Numbered from the stretch's first letter, positions 53,322 through 62,177 are shown. The stretch: DNA of 64,000 bases from Microbacterium sp. 3J1 (GCF_001049495.1 NZ_CDWI01000010.1:62001-126000); one strand, 5' to 3'. Numbers and translations are program-made. Notes: generated by a model not told the origin, from the sequence alone.

Positions 53322-54323
53322 ATGACCACGACGGAGACGAGAACGATCGTCACGGACAAGGCGTCCGGCAAAGGCCGGTCGCTCCGCAGCGGCCGTCGCC
53401 CGGAGAAGGAGCTCGATCGGCCGGGCCAGCGCTCGCGGCTGCGTCGCGAGACCGCCACGGGGTACGCGTTCCTCACGCCGTGGCTGATCGGATTCTTCGG
53501 CCTGACGGCCGTGCCGATGATCTACTCCCTGTACCTCTCGTTCACGCGGTACAACATCTTCCAGCCGCCGAAGTGGATCGGGCTGGACAACTACATCCGC
53601 CTGTTCACCGACGACCCCAACTTCATCCAGTCGGCGCAGATCACCCTCGTCTACGTCTTCATCGGCACTCCGATCACCCTCGCCGCGGCGCTGGGCGTCG
53701 CGATGCTCCTGAACTACCGCGACAAGGGCGCCGGATTCTTCCGCTCGGCGTTCTACGCCCCGTCGCTCATCGGCGGATCCGTCTCGGTCGCGATCGTCTG
53801 GCGGGCGATGTTCGGCTCCGAGGGCCCGGTGGACAGCGGACTTCAGGTCCTCGGCATCGACCTCGGCGGCTGGATCGGCAACCCCTCGCTCATCCTCCCC
53901 ATGATGATCCTCCTCGCCGTGTGGCAGTTCGGATCGACGATGGTCATCTTCCTCGCCGGCCTCAAGCAGATCCCGAAGGAGCTGTACGAGGCGGCCGAGA
54001 TGGACGGCGCGAACGCATACCGCCGCTTCACGGCCGTCACCATCCCGATGCTCTCGCCGGTGATGTTCTTCAACCTCCTGCTCGGGCTGATCGGAGCCTT
54101 CCAGGTGTTCGCGTCGGCGTACATCATCTCCAACGGCACCGGCGGCCCCGCCGGGATGACCAACTTCATCACCGTGTACCTGTACAAGCGAGGATTCTCC
54201 GACGGACAGATGGGCTACGCGGCCGCGATCGCGTGGGTGCTGCTCATCGTCGTCGCGATCATCGCCTTCATCCTGTTCCGCACCCAGCGCTCGTGGGTGC
54301 ACTACTCGGGAGACGACCGATGA
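53322..54323 (+). CDS. Sugar ABC importer permease (MalF type)
   Basis: A 333-residue permease with a long basic N-terminal tail and six to seven helices. The EAA loop ELYEAAEMDGANAYRRFTAVTIPML, which docks the ATPase, is intact. GTCGGAAGGAG precedes the ATG. The stop overlaps the next start by four bases. Confidence 0.9.
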   Translation: MTTTETRTIVTDKASGKGRSLRSGRRPEKELDRPGQRSRLRRETATGYAFLTPWLIGFFGLTAVPMIYSLYLSFTRYNIFQPPKWIGLDNYIRLFTDDPNFIQSAQITLVYVFIGTPITLAAALGVAMLLNYRDKGAGFFRSAFYAPSLIGGSVSVAIVWRAMFGSEGPVDSGLQVLGIDLGGWIGNPSLILPMMILLAVWQFGSTMVIFLAGLKQIPKELYEAAEMDGANAYRRFTAVTIPMLSPVMFFNLLLGLIGAFQVFASAYIISNGTGGPAGMTNFITVYLYKRGFSDGQMGYAAAIAWVLLIVVAIIAFILFRTQRSWVHYSGDDR

Positions 54324-55213
54324 CCACCACCGAAGCCGTCGTCACGGCATCCGCACCGTCCAGCCGTCGACGCGTCTCGCGCAAGACCTGGCAGACCGTC
54401 GTCTGGTTCATCGGCCTGATCGCGCTCACCGCGCTCGTGCTCTACCCGCTCGTGTGGCTGTTCCTGTCGACCTTCAAGCCGAACGCCGAGTTCGGTCAGA
54501 ACCCGGGTCTGCTGCCGAACGCGCCGACGCTCGACAACTACGTCAAGGTCACCGAGGGCATCGCCGGAGTGCCCATGTGGCGGTTCTTCATGAACTCGCT
54601 GATCCTCGCCGCATCCGCCGTGATCGGCACGGTGCTGTCGTCGGCGCTCGCCGCCTACGCCTTCGCCCGTGTGCAATTCAAGGGCCTCGGTGTCCTGTTC
54701 GCGGCGATGATCGGCACCCTGCTGCTGCCGTTCCACGTCGTGATCATCCCGCAGTACATCATCTTCAACCAGCTCGGGTGGGTCGACACCTTCATCCCGC
54801 TGATCCTGCCGAAGTTCCTCGCCACCGAGGCGTTCTTCGTCTTCCTCCTCGTGCAGTTCATCCGCCAGATGCCGCGCGACATGGACGAGGCGGCGCGCAT
54901 CGACGGCGCCGGACACTTCCGGATCTTCTGGTCGATCATCCTGCCGCTCATCAAGCCGGCGCTCATCACCTGCGCGATCTTCGCCTTCATCTGGGCGTGG
55001 AACGACTTCCTCGGACCCCTGCTCTACCTCACGAGCCCCGAGAACTACCCGCTGCCGATCGCCCTGCGTCTGTACAACGACCAGACGTCGTCGTCGGACT
55101 ACGGCGCCACGGTCACGGCCTCGTTCGTCGCCCTCGTTCCCGTGCTGCTGTTCTTTGTCGTCTTCCAGCGCTTCCTCGTCGACGGCGTCGCGACGCAGGG
55201 ACTCAAGGGGTAG
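54320..55213 (+). CDS. Sugar ABC importer permease (MalG type)
   Basis: A 297-residue permease with six helices and the EAA loop DMDEAARIDGAGHFRIFWSIILPLI. It ends with the LVDGVATQGLKG-type C terminus common in this group. No ATPase gene is linked, so a shared MsmX/MsmK-type ATPase elsewhere is expected. Confidence 0.9.
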   Translation: MTTTEAVVTASAPSSRRRVSRKTWQTVVWFIGLIALTALVLYPLVWLFLSTFKPNAEFGQNPGLLPNAPTLDNYVKVTEGIAGVPMWRFFMNSLILAASAVIGTVLSSALAAYAFARVQFKGLGVLFAAMIGTLLLPFHVVIIPQYIIFNQLGWVDTFIPLILPKFLATEAFFVFLLVQFIRQMPRDMDEAARIDGAGHFRIFWSIILPLIKPALITCAIFAFIWAWNDFLGPLLYLTSPENYPLPIALRLYNDQTSSSDYGATVTASFVALVPVLLFFVVFQRFLVDGVATQGLKG

Positions 55214-55217
55214 CGCC

Positions 55218-55877
55218 ATGTCGGTCGTCAGCAGCGAACGCCGGGCGCACCGGGCCGCGAAACGCGAAGCGCGATCGGGTGCGGGTCCGACGGTCACCGG
55301 CATCGAGCCCGGAGCCAACCCCGGAGCGACGGCGAAGTTCGGCCTGTTCGGCGAGGTCCTCACTGTCGGACTCCTCATGACGATCGTCGCCCTCGGCGTC
55401 GTCACGCTGCCTATCGCACTGGCCGCCGGCATCCGTCATCTGCGTCGTTTCGTCGCCGCGGAGGACTCTCGCGCCACCCTGTTCTGGAGCGACATCCGCG
55501 TCGGCATCCTGCCGTCTCTGGCCGTCGGCGTTCCCGTCGTGCTCCTGGCCGGCGTCCTCGCGGCCGACGTCGCGCTGGCATCGTCGGGGATGCTGCCCGG
55601 CGGTGGGGTCATCGTCGTGGTCGGCTGGGCGGGATCGCTCGCGCTCGCCGTCGCTCTGCTCGCCGCCGCCGGCGCCTGGACGCCGCAGAGCGGCTGGGTC
55701 GCCGCGGTGCGCGCCGTGCCCGCGATCCTCCGAGCGGATGCCGTCGGCGCCGCGTATCTCGCAGCAGCCGCGATCTTCACGGGCGTCGTCACCTGGGCGC
55801 TCGCACCGCTGTTCATCGCCGGGATCGGCTGCGCGGCGCTCGCCGTCGTCGCCGTGCCCGCGCGTCGCCGGCGCTGA
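55218..55877 (+). CDS. YesL-like (DUF624) membrane protein
   Basis: A 219-residue integral membrane protein with five to six helices. VVTLPIALAAGIRHLRRFVAAEDS...FWSDIR resembles the YesL/DUF624 signature, a family regularly found beside importers for plant polysaccharide oligomers, with unknown role. The ATG lies four bases after the permease stop, so it is the fourth gene of the importer operon. Confidence 0.65.
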   Translation: MSVVSSERRAHRAAKREARSGAGPTVTGIEPGANPGATAKFGLFGEVLTVGLLMTIVALGVVTLPIALAAGIRHLRRFVAAEDSRATLFWSDIRVGILPSLAVGVPVVLLAGVLAADVALASSGMLPGGGVIVVVGWAGSLALAVALLAAAGAWTPQSGWVAAVRAVPAILRADAVGAAYLAAAAIFTGVVTWALAPLFIAGIGCAALAVVAVPARRRR

Positions 55878-55938
55878 CACCGCCGCCGGAGATGAGAAGG
55901 TTGTCGTTGGCGGACGAGCCGACGAGCGGAGGGGTGCC

Positions 55939-56946
55939 ATGGCGGTAGGAGTCAAGGACGTCGCCGCTGCGGCCGGCGTCTCCGTCGGCACGGTCTCGAA
56001 CGTGCTCAACCAGCCCGAACGGGTCTCGGCCGGGACGGTCGAGCGTGTGCAGCGAGCGATCCAGGAGCTCGGCTTCGTGCGCAACGACGCGGCGCGGCAG
56101 CTGCGCGCCGGACGGAGCCGCAGCATCGGACTCATCGTCCCCGACATCGGCAATCCCTTCTTCGCGGAGGTGGCGCGAGGGGCGGAGGACCGAGCGGCGG
56201 ATGCCGGCATGACCGTCCTCCTGGGGAACAGCGACGAACGCGACGAGCGTCAGCAGGCCCACCTCGAGCTCTTCCAGGAGCAGCGGGTCAACGGCGTGCT
56301 GCTCACTCCCGCGTCGGACGACCTCACCGCCGTGCACCGCTTCGCCGCAGGAGGCACCCCCGTGATCCTCGTCGACCGCGAGGTGGAGGAGGGCGTGCTG
56401 CCGTCGGTCTCGGTCGACGACGTCGAGGGCGGGCGCCTCGCCGCCGAGCATCTGCTCTCGGCAGGGCGGCGTCGCATCGCCTTCGTGGGCGGCCCCGCGT
56501 CGGTGCAGCAGGTCGCAGATCGTCTCCGCGGCGTGCGGGCGGCCGTCGCCGAGCATCCCGACGCATCGCTCGAGATCATCGAGCAGTCCGCGCTCACCGT
56601 GCTGCAGGGAAGGGCCGCGGGGGAGGCACTGGCGGCGAGACCCGTCGAATCACGACCCGATGCCGTGTTCGCCGCGAACGACCTGCTCGCCGTCGGGCTG
56701 CTGCAGGCGTTCAGCTTCGTGTCGGGCATCCGCGTTCCCCAGGACATCGCGATGGTGGGATACGACGACATCGACTTCGCCTCCGCGACGATCGTTCCCC
56801 TCAGCTCGGTGCGTCAGCCCGCACGCCTGCTGGGGTGGACGGGGGTCGATCTGCTGCTGAAGGAACTGGACGGCGTCGCGCACGACCGGCGGGTGCGCTT
56901 TCAGCCCGAGCTCGTGGTGCGGGAGTCGAGTTCGGTCTCCGGGTGA
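55939..56946 (+). CDS. LacI family transcriptional regulator
   Basis: A 335-residue regulator with HTH VKDVAAAAGVSVGTVSNVLNQPERVS (about 5-30), hinge ARQLRAG and sugar-sensor domain. Its DNA-binding part is close to that of the 35.1-36.1 kb regulator, but the hinge-following residues differ (RSRS versus VSTT). GGAGG precedes the ATG at 55939. It probably controls the importer through GAAACGTTTC. Confidence 0.85.
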   Translation: MAVGVKDVAAAAGVSVGTVSNVLNQPERVSAGTVERVQRAIQELGFVRNDAARQLRAGRSRSIGLIVPDIGNPFFAEVARGAEDRAADAGMTVLLGNSDERDERQQAHLELFQEQRVNGVLLTPASDDLTAVHRFAAGGTPVILVDREVEEGVLPSVSVDDVEGGRLAAEHLLSAGRRRIAFVGGPASVQQVADRLRGVRAAVAEHPDASLEIIEQSALTVLQGRAAGEALAARPVESRPDAVFAANDLLAVGLLQAFSFVSGIRVPQDIAMVGYDDIDFASATIVPLSSVRQPARLLGWTGVDLLLKELDGVAHDRRVRFQPELVVRESSSVSG

Positions 56947-56992
56947 TCCGTCCGAGATCGGTGCGCGGTTCGTGACAGCCGCCGAGACCCGT

Positions 56993-56998
56993 TATGAT
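56993..56998 (+). promoter_or_regulatory. -10 box for tRNA-Ser(GCT)
   Basis: TATGAT, near consensus, 36 bases upstream of the tRNA; GTGACA lies 15 bases before it as a poor -35. Confidence 0.45.
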
Positions 56999-57034
56999 TG
57001 CAGGGTGCATCCGATCTTCACGGAGCGGATGCCT

Positions 57035-57123
57035 GGAGACGTCGCATAGTCCGGCCGAGTGCACCACCCTGCTAAGGTGGAGTCCCCTCACGGGGACCAG
57101 GGGTTCAAATCCCCTCGTCTCCG
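57035..57123 (+). tRNA. tRNA-Ser (GCT)
   Basis: Acceptor GGAGACG/CGTCTCC with discriminator G, anticodon GCT in loop CTGCTAA, a long variable arm (GTCCCCTCACGGGGAC) and T loop TTCAAAT. CCA is not encoded. The 166 bases that follow hold no gene I can support. Confidence 0.95.
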
Positions 57124-57289
57124 CAGTAGATTCCCTGATCAGTGCTGAGTTCCCGAGGCCGACGATCCTCGAACCATCCGTGAATGTGGGTCGCGGCGGA
57201 GCTGCTCGCCGACCTCGACCGCCGGATCCAGCGGGCCATAACGGCCTGAGTCGCCTGACTCCCGTCGCGGGGGAGGTCCCGATCGATGG

Positions 57290-58132
57290 TCAGACGTGTC
57301 GCCACCTGGCCCGGATCGCCGTCGTCGCCGATCGATCTCGATCCCGCGTCGCCCGGTACCAGCCGCCGAGCAGCAGGACGATGAGGACGACGTCGATCGC
57401 ATCGCCGCCGTAGTACATCACCTGCGCGCCCGTGCGCGCATCGACGACGTCGACGCCGGCCGGAGGATGCGCCCACAGCCACTTCGCGAGGATGGAGTGC
57501 AGGGCGATGAATGCGATCAGGACGGCTGAACGGACCGTGATCGACGCGCGGTGCGGGTTGGGGGCGGTTCCGACCATGGCTTCGGTGAAGAGGCAGCCCG
57601 TGAGGATGACGTGGGCATGCACCGCCGCGTGCGCCAGGGGGGACTCGTGCATGAGTCCGAACAGCGGAGTCGTGTAGAGGACCCAGAGCCCACCGATGTT
57701 CAGTGCCGCCGCGACGACGGGGTGGGCGACCAGTCGGATGACCGGGTGACCGAGCAGTCGAGTCAGCGATCTCGCGTTCTCGACAGTGAGCGCTCGAAGA
57801 AGGAGCGTGACCGGGGCGCCCAGCACCAGGAGGAGAGGCGCGAGCATTCCGAGGAGGAGATGTCCGACCATGTGCGCGGTGAAGCTGACATGAGCGGCGT
57901 CGGCGAGCGGTCCGAGAAGGCTCATCGCCGCAGCGACGAGCCCGGCGAGCCACGCCGCCGTCCGCCAGTGCGGCCAGGGGCTCCGGTTCCTCGAGGCCCA
58001 GAGAGCGACGGCATATGCGGCGGCGGCCGCGAGCAGCGCCAACAGCACGAGTCCCTCGAACAACGGCAGCGCGAGCTCGCTGCCGTTCACCGTCGAGCTG
58101 CCGGGATGATCGTGTGCGTCGTGTCTGAGCAT
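57290..58132 (-). CDS. CtaG-type cytochrome c oxidase assembly protein
   Basis: A 280-residue membrane protein with about seven helices, of the actinobacterial CtaG (caa3_CtaG) family, linked to copper insertion into cytochrome oxidase. Conserved histidines lie in FTAHMVGHLLLGMLAPLLL, HAAVHAHVILTG and ALHSILAKWLW. The ATG at 58132 (MLRHDAHDH) gives a His-rich N terminus that may bind copper. It follows the DUF2243 gene, a usual partner, after seven bases. Confidence 0.85.
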   Translation of the reverse strand: MLRHDAHDHPGSSTVNGSELALPLFEGLVLLALLAAAAAYAVALWASRNRSPWPHWRTAAWLAGLVAAAMSLLGPLADAAHVSFTAHMVGHLLLGMLAPLLLVLGAPVTLLLRALTVENARSLTRLLGHPVIRLVAHPVVAAALNIGGLWVLYTTPLFGLMHESPLAHAAVHAHVILTGCLFTEAMVGTAPNPHRASITVRSAVLIAFIALHSILAKWLWAHPPAGVDVVDARTGAQVMYYGGDAIDVVLIVLLLGGWYRATRDRDRSATTAIRARWRHV

Positions 58133-58139
58133 CAGCGGG

Positions 58140-58658
58140 CTATGTCGCGCGGTGGGTCGGCCTCGTACGCCAGAGCATGATGAGCCCGAGCAGGAGGAGA
58201 AGGACGGCAGAGCTGATCCACACGGTGTCGTACAGGCGGAGGTCGACGCCGTAGCGGATCTGGTGGATGCCGAGGATCTTATGGTCGACCACACCGTCGA
58301 ACAGCTGGAAGAAGCCGACGCCTGCGATCACCGCACCGCTCCATCGGCCCCAGCGGACAGCGCCTCTCCGGCGGACATCGGCGAGGAGGAAGAGGCCCCA
58401 GATCGTGATGAACCACCCGAACGCGTGGAGGAAGCCGTCGGAGATCAGCGCGACCTCCGACGTCGACAGGTCGTAGAAGTGATGCCACCGCAGCACGAGA
58501 TGGAAGATGAACAGGTCGATCATCGAGGCGGCGATCCCGCATCCGAACAGGAAGCCCGCGAGGATCAGCCTGCGGTCGGGATCGCTCCATGAGCCGGCCC
58601 TGGAGGCGCCGTCACGGCCTCGACCGACTTCCGCTGCGCACATGCCCGAATCCTGCAT
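58140..58658 (-). CDS. DUF2243 membrane protein
   Basis: A 172-residue protein with four hydrophobic helices. LVLRWHHFYDLS and FDGVVDHKILGIHQIRYGVDL carry the conserved histidines of DUF2243. The family often neighbours CtaG, which suggests a copper- or oxidase-related role, but the function is unproven. The start may be ATG 58658 or the ATG five codons on. Confidence 0.85.
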   Translation of the reverse strand: MQDSGMCAAEVGRGRDGASRAGSWSDPDRRLILAGFLFGCGIAASMIDLFIFHLVLRWHHFYDLSTSEVALISDGFLHAFGWFITIWGLFLLADVRRRGAVRWGRWSGAVIAGVGFFQLFDGVVDHKILGIHQIRYGVDLRLYDTVWISSAVLLLLLGLIMLWRTRPTHRAT

Positions 58659-58673
58659 CGCGGATCGGTTCCC

Positions 58674-59396
58674 TCAGAGGTGGTTGACCTCGCTGCCGGC
58701 ATCCGGTATCTCGCGAACCGGTCCCTCTTGCCGCCGCCCACCGCCGGTGGAGCCCGGACGACTACGAGGACCTCTGACGTCCGACCGATCGACCGTCACC
58801 CGCGAGAGGATGACGCCCGCCACGATTCCGCCGAGACCGCCGAAGGCCATGTCGCCGATGGTGTCCTCGTAGGCGACGAAGATCTCGTCGCTGACGAACG
58901 CCCACCCCAGCCACTCGATCATCTCCCACACGGCGCTGATCGCGAGGGCGATGAGCGGCAGGAGCACGAGCGGCACGCGCGCCGGCTCGGCGGGGGAGAT
59001 CGCGGCGACGCCGGTGCGGGTGAGGATCACGGCGACGGCGATCGCCAGGGCGCCCGTGCAGGCGAAGTGCAGCAGGAGGTCCCAGCCGGCGATCGTCTCG
59101 TACAGGCCCAGGACGTTGCTCCATGCCGCCGCGAGCACCGTGATGCCCAGCGTCACGTCGAACCAGGCCCGGAGCCCGAGAACGCGCGGGACCGCCAGCG
59201 CCGGGAGTGCCAGCGCCGCGATGCCGACGTCGGTGGGGTCGAACCACACCGCAGCGACCACCACCCCGAGCACACCGAGCACCCGCACCGCATCGGCCAC
59301 CCATTCAGGGAGCGACTGCGGAGGGCGCAGGAGGTTCTCCGTCGCGCGGGTGCGTCGCCGCGGGGCGTTGCGCGGGGGGCTGCTCGTCGACGTCAA
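58674..59396 (-). CDS. Membrane protein, YjdF/DUF2238-like
   Basis: A 240-residue protein with about six helices and a charged Gly/Arg/Ser tail. WDLLLHFACTGALA, WEMIEWLGWAF and YEDTIGDMAFGGLGG resemble the conserved acidic and His positions of the YjdF (DUF2238) family; function unknown. The proposed start is TTG 59396, overlapping the stop of the upstream MBL gene (TTGA). No ATG or GTG gives a better N terminus. Confidence 0.6.
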   Translation of the reverse strand: MTSTSSPPRNAPRRRTRATENLLRPPQSLPEWVADAVRVLGVLGVVVAAVWFDPTDVGIAALALPALAVPRVLGLRAWFDVTLGITVLAAAWSNVLGLYETIAGWDLLLHFACTGALAIAVAVILTRTGVAAISPAEPARVPLVLLPLIALAISAVWEMIEWLGWAFVSDEIFVAYEDTIGDMAFGGLGGIVAGVILSRVTVDRSDVRGPRSRPGSTGGGRRQEGPVREIPDAGSEVNHL

Positions 59397-60154
59397 TGCG
59401 GGCCGATCCGGCGGGCCGCGGCGACGTCCGCCCGGATGCCCTCCCGCGAGGGCTCGCCATGGCCCGAGAGCACGAGGGAGGCGTCGGTCTGCGCGAGCAC
59501 GTCGAGGGAGCGCATGGCCTCGTCGCTGTCGGCGGTGGCGGCCCGCGCGACGATCTGCGCACCCCTCCTGCCCGTGTACGGATCGAGCGTCACGAGGGCG
59601 TCGCCGGAGATGAGCACTCCCCGATCCTCGAGGAGGTACGCACAGTGGCCGTCGGTGTGTCCCGGCGTCCACAGGGCGAGAGGCGAGCCGGGAGCGTCGA
59701 CCGGCCGCCCGTGCTCGACCCTCGCCGAGGCGTCGACGCCCTTGACCGTCAGCGCGCCGTGCATCGCCATGCGCGTGATCACCGGGATGCCGCGGGGATG
59801 GCCGAGCACGTACGGCACCCGCGGAGACGCCGGACGGTAGCGGTACGGATGCCGGGCCAGCTTCGCGTCGCGGGGATGAACGAGGACGTCCGCGCCCTCT
59901 GCCCGCACATGACGGGCGATCCCGACATGGTCGAAGTGGCCATGCGTGAGGATCAGCGCATCGATGTCCGCCGTCGTCGCTCCGAGGTGCCCCAGCAGGT
60001 CGTCGAGCGGGCGCCTCATGCTCGGCAGGCCGGCGTCGAAGAGCGTGAGGCCGTCGGAGGTGCGCCACAGGTAGCAGTTCACGTCCGCGACGCAGATGCG
60101 GAAGAGGTCCACGTCGACCTCCGTCCAGGCACGGTCGGTCCGAGTGGGGGTCAT
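59393..60154 (-). CDS. Metallo-beta-lactamase fold hydrolase
   Basis: A 253-residue MBL-fold hydrolase. The metal motif THGHFDHVG (about 78-86), the later His in WTPGHTDGH, the Asp in ISGDALVT and His in LSGHGEP complete a two-metal site. The substrate is unknown; thioesters or lactones are common in this group. TACCGT lies exactly six bases before the ATG at 60154, so the message seems leaderless, and an in-frame start 35 codons upstream is rejected. Confidence 0.87.
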   Translation of the reverse strand: MTPTRTDRAWTEVDVDLFRICVADVNCYLWRTSDGLTLFDAGLPSMRRPLDDLLGHLGATTADIDALILTHGHFDHVGIARHVRAEGADVLVHPRDAKLARHPYRYRPASPRVPYVLGHPRGIPVITRMAMHGALTVKGVDASARVEHGRPVDAPGSPLALWTPGHTDGHCAYLLEDRGVLISGDALVTLDPYTGRRGAQIVARAATADSDEAMRSLDVLAQTDASLVLSGHGEPSREGIRADVAAARRIGPH

Positions 60155-60160
60155 GCTCCG

Positions 60161-60166
60161 ACGGTA
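60161..60166 (-). promoter_or_regulatory. -10 box, leaderless (MBL hydrolase)
   Basis: TACCGT on the minus strand lies six bases before the ATG at 60154. Confidence 0.5.
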
Positions 60167-60357
60167 GGAAGAGTTCTCACGTACCGAGGAGGGGATTGAC
60201 ATCCGCGACTCCGGATGAAACGCGAGGCGGCCTCTGTCGCCCGTCGCGTTCTCCCACACAATCGGACCTCACGCAAGCCCCACTTCTCTTGGCATGGGAC
60301 GCGGTACACCAGTAACTCCACCGAGCGAGATGCTCGATTCCGACCGAAGGAGAGACC

Positions 60358-61191
60358 ATGTCAGACGGCAACATCGCCGCAAGCGGCGGCTCACCCCACG
60401 ACGCCACCGGCGGCTCCTATGACGCCACCGGCGGACCCTACGACGCCACCGGCGGCTCCTACGACGCCAGCTCCGGTTCCTACGACGCCAGCTCCGGCTC
60501 GAACGACGCGAGCGGCGGCTCCCACAAGGTGGAGGACGCGAAGCAGGAGGCGGCGGATCTCAAGGACACCGCCACCGGCGCCGCCAAGGACGTCGCGGGC
60601 ACCGCGAAGGACGAAGCCGCATCCGTCGCCCGCGAGACCAAGGCGCAGGCCAAGGATCTCTTCGACCAGGGCCGTCAGGAGTTCACCGACCAGGCGTCGA
60701 AGCAGCAGCAGCGCATCGCCGCGGGCCTCGACTCGCTCGGCACCGAGCTGAGCTCCATGGCGCGCAATTCCGACGGCTCGGGCATCGCGAGCGACCTCGT
60801 CCAGAAGGCGTCCGACCGGATCTCCGGAGCGGCGTCCTGGCTGGGCAGCCGCGAACCGTCGGGCGTGCTGCAGGACCTGAAGTCCTTCGCCCGTCGTCGG
60901 CCCGGTGCGTTCATCGGCGGGGCCCTGCTCGCGGGCATCGCAGCCGGACGCCTGACCCGCGCCCTCGCCGCGAACGCCAAGGAGTCCTCGACCGAGTCCT
61001 CCTCGAGCCCGGCTCTGACGAGCGGAGCATCGGCGCACAGCGTCTCGGCTCCCGTCGGCGGAGCGGTTCCGGTGGTTCCGGTCACGCCGCCGCCCCCCGC
61101 GCCGTACGAGACGCCGGTCTACACGGAGTCCGCTGCCCGCCTGGGCGGCACCGGACAGGGGGTGGCAGATGAGCGACCAGACACCCTCTGA
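60358..61191 (+). CDS. Repeat-containing membrane-associated protein
   Basis: A 277-residue protein. Residues about 15-56 are six 7-residue repeats of the form DA(T/S)(G/S)GSY. A charged Ala/Lys/Asp-rich amphipathic region (about 58-110) of the kind seen in DUF3618-linked proteins follows. RRRPGAFIGGALLAGIAAGRL (about 180-200) is one hydrophobic segment, and the tail is Pro/Val-rich. There is no signal peptide. GAAGGAGAG precedes the ATG. First of three overlapping genes; a role in envelope stress is guessed from the family. Confidence 0.65.
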   Translation: MSDGNIAASGGSPHDATGGSYDATGGPYDATGGSYDASSGSYDASSGSNDASGGSHKVEDAKQEAADLKDTATGAAKDVAGTAKDEAASVARETKAQAKDLFDQGRQEFTDQASKQQQRIAAGLDSLGTELSSMARNSDGSGIASDLVQKASDRISGAASWLGSREPSGVLQDLKSFARRRPGAFIGGALLAGIAAGRLTRALAANAKESSTESSSSPALTSGASAHSVSAPVGGAVPVVPVTPPPPAPYETPVYTESAARLGGTGQGVADERPDTL

Positions 61192-61582
61192 GGAGCGCGC
61201 CGCATCGACCTCGCTCGGTGAGCTGCTCGGAGAGGTCACCCGTGACCTCTCGACGCTGATGCGCCAGGAGATCGCGCTCGCCAAGGCCGAGCTCAAGGAG
61301 TCGGCCACAGCGTCGGCGAAGGGCGCGGGGATGCTGGGCGGTGCCGGCTACGCGGCATCCATGGCGGTCCTGTTCCTGTCCATCGCCCTCTGGGCAGCCC
61401 TCGCCACGCTCGTCGGCGGGGGATGGTCGGGAGTGATCGTCGCGATCATCTGGCTGATCATCGCCGCCATCCTGTTCGTGGTCGGCAGGAACCAGACGAA
61501 GAAGGTGAAGGGGGCTCCGCAGACAGTGGAGACGCTGCAGGAGATCCCCTCGGCATTCAAGCGAAATGAGGAGAACCAATGA
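61169..61582 (+). CDS. Holin-X-like (phage holin family) membrane protein
   Basis: A 137-residue protein of the actinobacterial Holin-X/Act_X type: LGELLGEVTRDLSTLMRQEIALAKAELKE (about 16-44) is the conserved amphipathic start, followed by two transmembrane helices (about 55-105) and a Lys-rich tail. Despite the name it is chromosomal, not a phage lysis gene. It overlaps the preceding gene by 23 bases and the next by four. Confidence 0.82.
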   Translation: MSDQTPSEERAASTSLGELLGEVTRDLSTLMRQEIALAKAELKESATASAKGAGMLGGAGYAASMAVLFLSIALWAALATLVGGGWSGVIVAIIWLIIAAILFVVGRNQTKKVKGAPQTVETLQEIPSAFKRNEENQ

Positions 61583-62142
61583 CTGATTCACCAGACGCCA
61601 TCCGCGCCGACATCGAGCGCACCCGTGAGGAGCTCGGTCTCGACGTCGACGCTCTCGCCGACAAGGTCACCCCGTCGAAGATCGCCCACCGTCAGGCCGA
61701 CAAGGTCCGCGGTGTCTTCGGCTCCGTCCGCGAACGGGTGATGGGCGCGGCGGACGACGCCTCGTCCTCCGCATCCGGACTCGCACACGGCGCCGGAGAC
61801 GTCGCACACACCGTCAAGGCGAAGGCCGAGGGAGCGCCGCTCGCGGTCGGTCTCATCGCGTTCGGGGCGGGCCTGCTCATCTCGTCGCTCATCCCTGCAT
61901 CGCGCAAGGAGAAGGAGCTCGCGGAGTCCGTGAAGGATGCCGCCCAGCCCCTGGTCGACGAGGTGTCCGGCGTCGCGAAGGAAGTCGCCGCCGACCTCAA
62001 GGAACCCGCCCAGGAAGCCGTCGCAGCCGTGCAGGATCGCGCGACCGAGGCGGTCGGCACGGTGAAGGACGAAGCGTCCGGCGCCGCCGACACGGTGAAG
62101 GGCCAGGCTCAGCAGGCCAGGGAGAACGTCAGCGGCAGCTGA
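61579..62142 (+). CDS. DUF3618 protein
   Basis: A 187-residue protein. The N-terminal DAIRADIERTREELGLDVDALADKVTPSKIA is the DUF3618 signature. One hydrophobic helix (about 80-105, LAVGLIAFGAGLLISSLIP) is followed by a long Ala/Lys/Glu amphipathic tail resembling late-embryogenesis (LEA) proteins. It is coupled by four bases to the holin-like gene. Function unknown, presumably membrane protection or tethering. Confidence 0.85.
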   Translation: MTDSPDAIRADIERTREELGLDVDALADKVTPSKIAHRQADKVRGVFGSVRERVMGAADDASSSASGLAHGAGDVAHTVKAKAEGAPLAVGLIAFGAGLLISSLIPASRKEKELAESVKDAAQPLVDEVSGVAKEVAADLKEPAQEAVAAVQDRATEAVGTVKDEASGAADTVKGQAQQARENVSGS

Positions 62143-62147
62143 CGCCC

Positions 62148-62177
62148 GTGGGGGACGGGAGCGATCCCGTCCCCCAC
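62148..62177 (+). terminator. Hairpin after the DUF3618 operon
   Basis: GTGGGGGACGGGA pairs perfectly with TCCCGTCCCCCAC around GCGA. No T run. Confidence 0.65.

Noticed and set aside
57124..57289. Possible integration scar after tRNA-Ser(GCT)
   Set aside because: No integrase, no direct repeat of the tRNA 3' end within the window, and the short frames there show no recognisable protein.
61169..61582. Phage lysis gene or prophage remnant
   Set aside because: The holin-like protein is part of a chromosomal operon with DUF3618; no phage structural or lysin gene is near.
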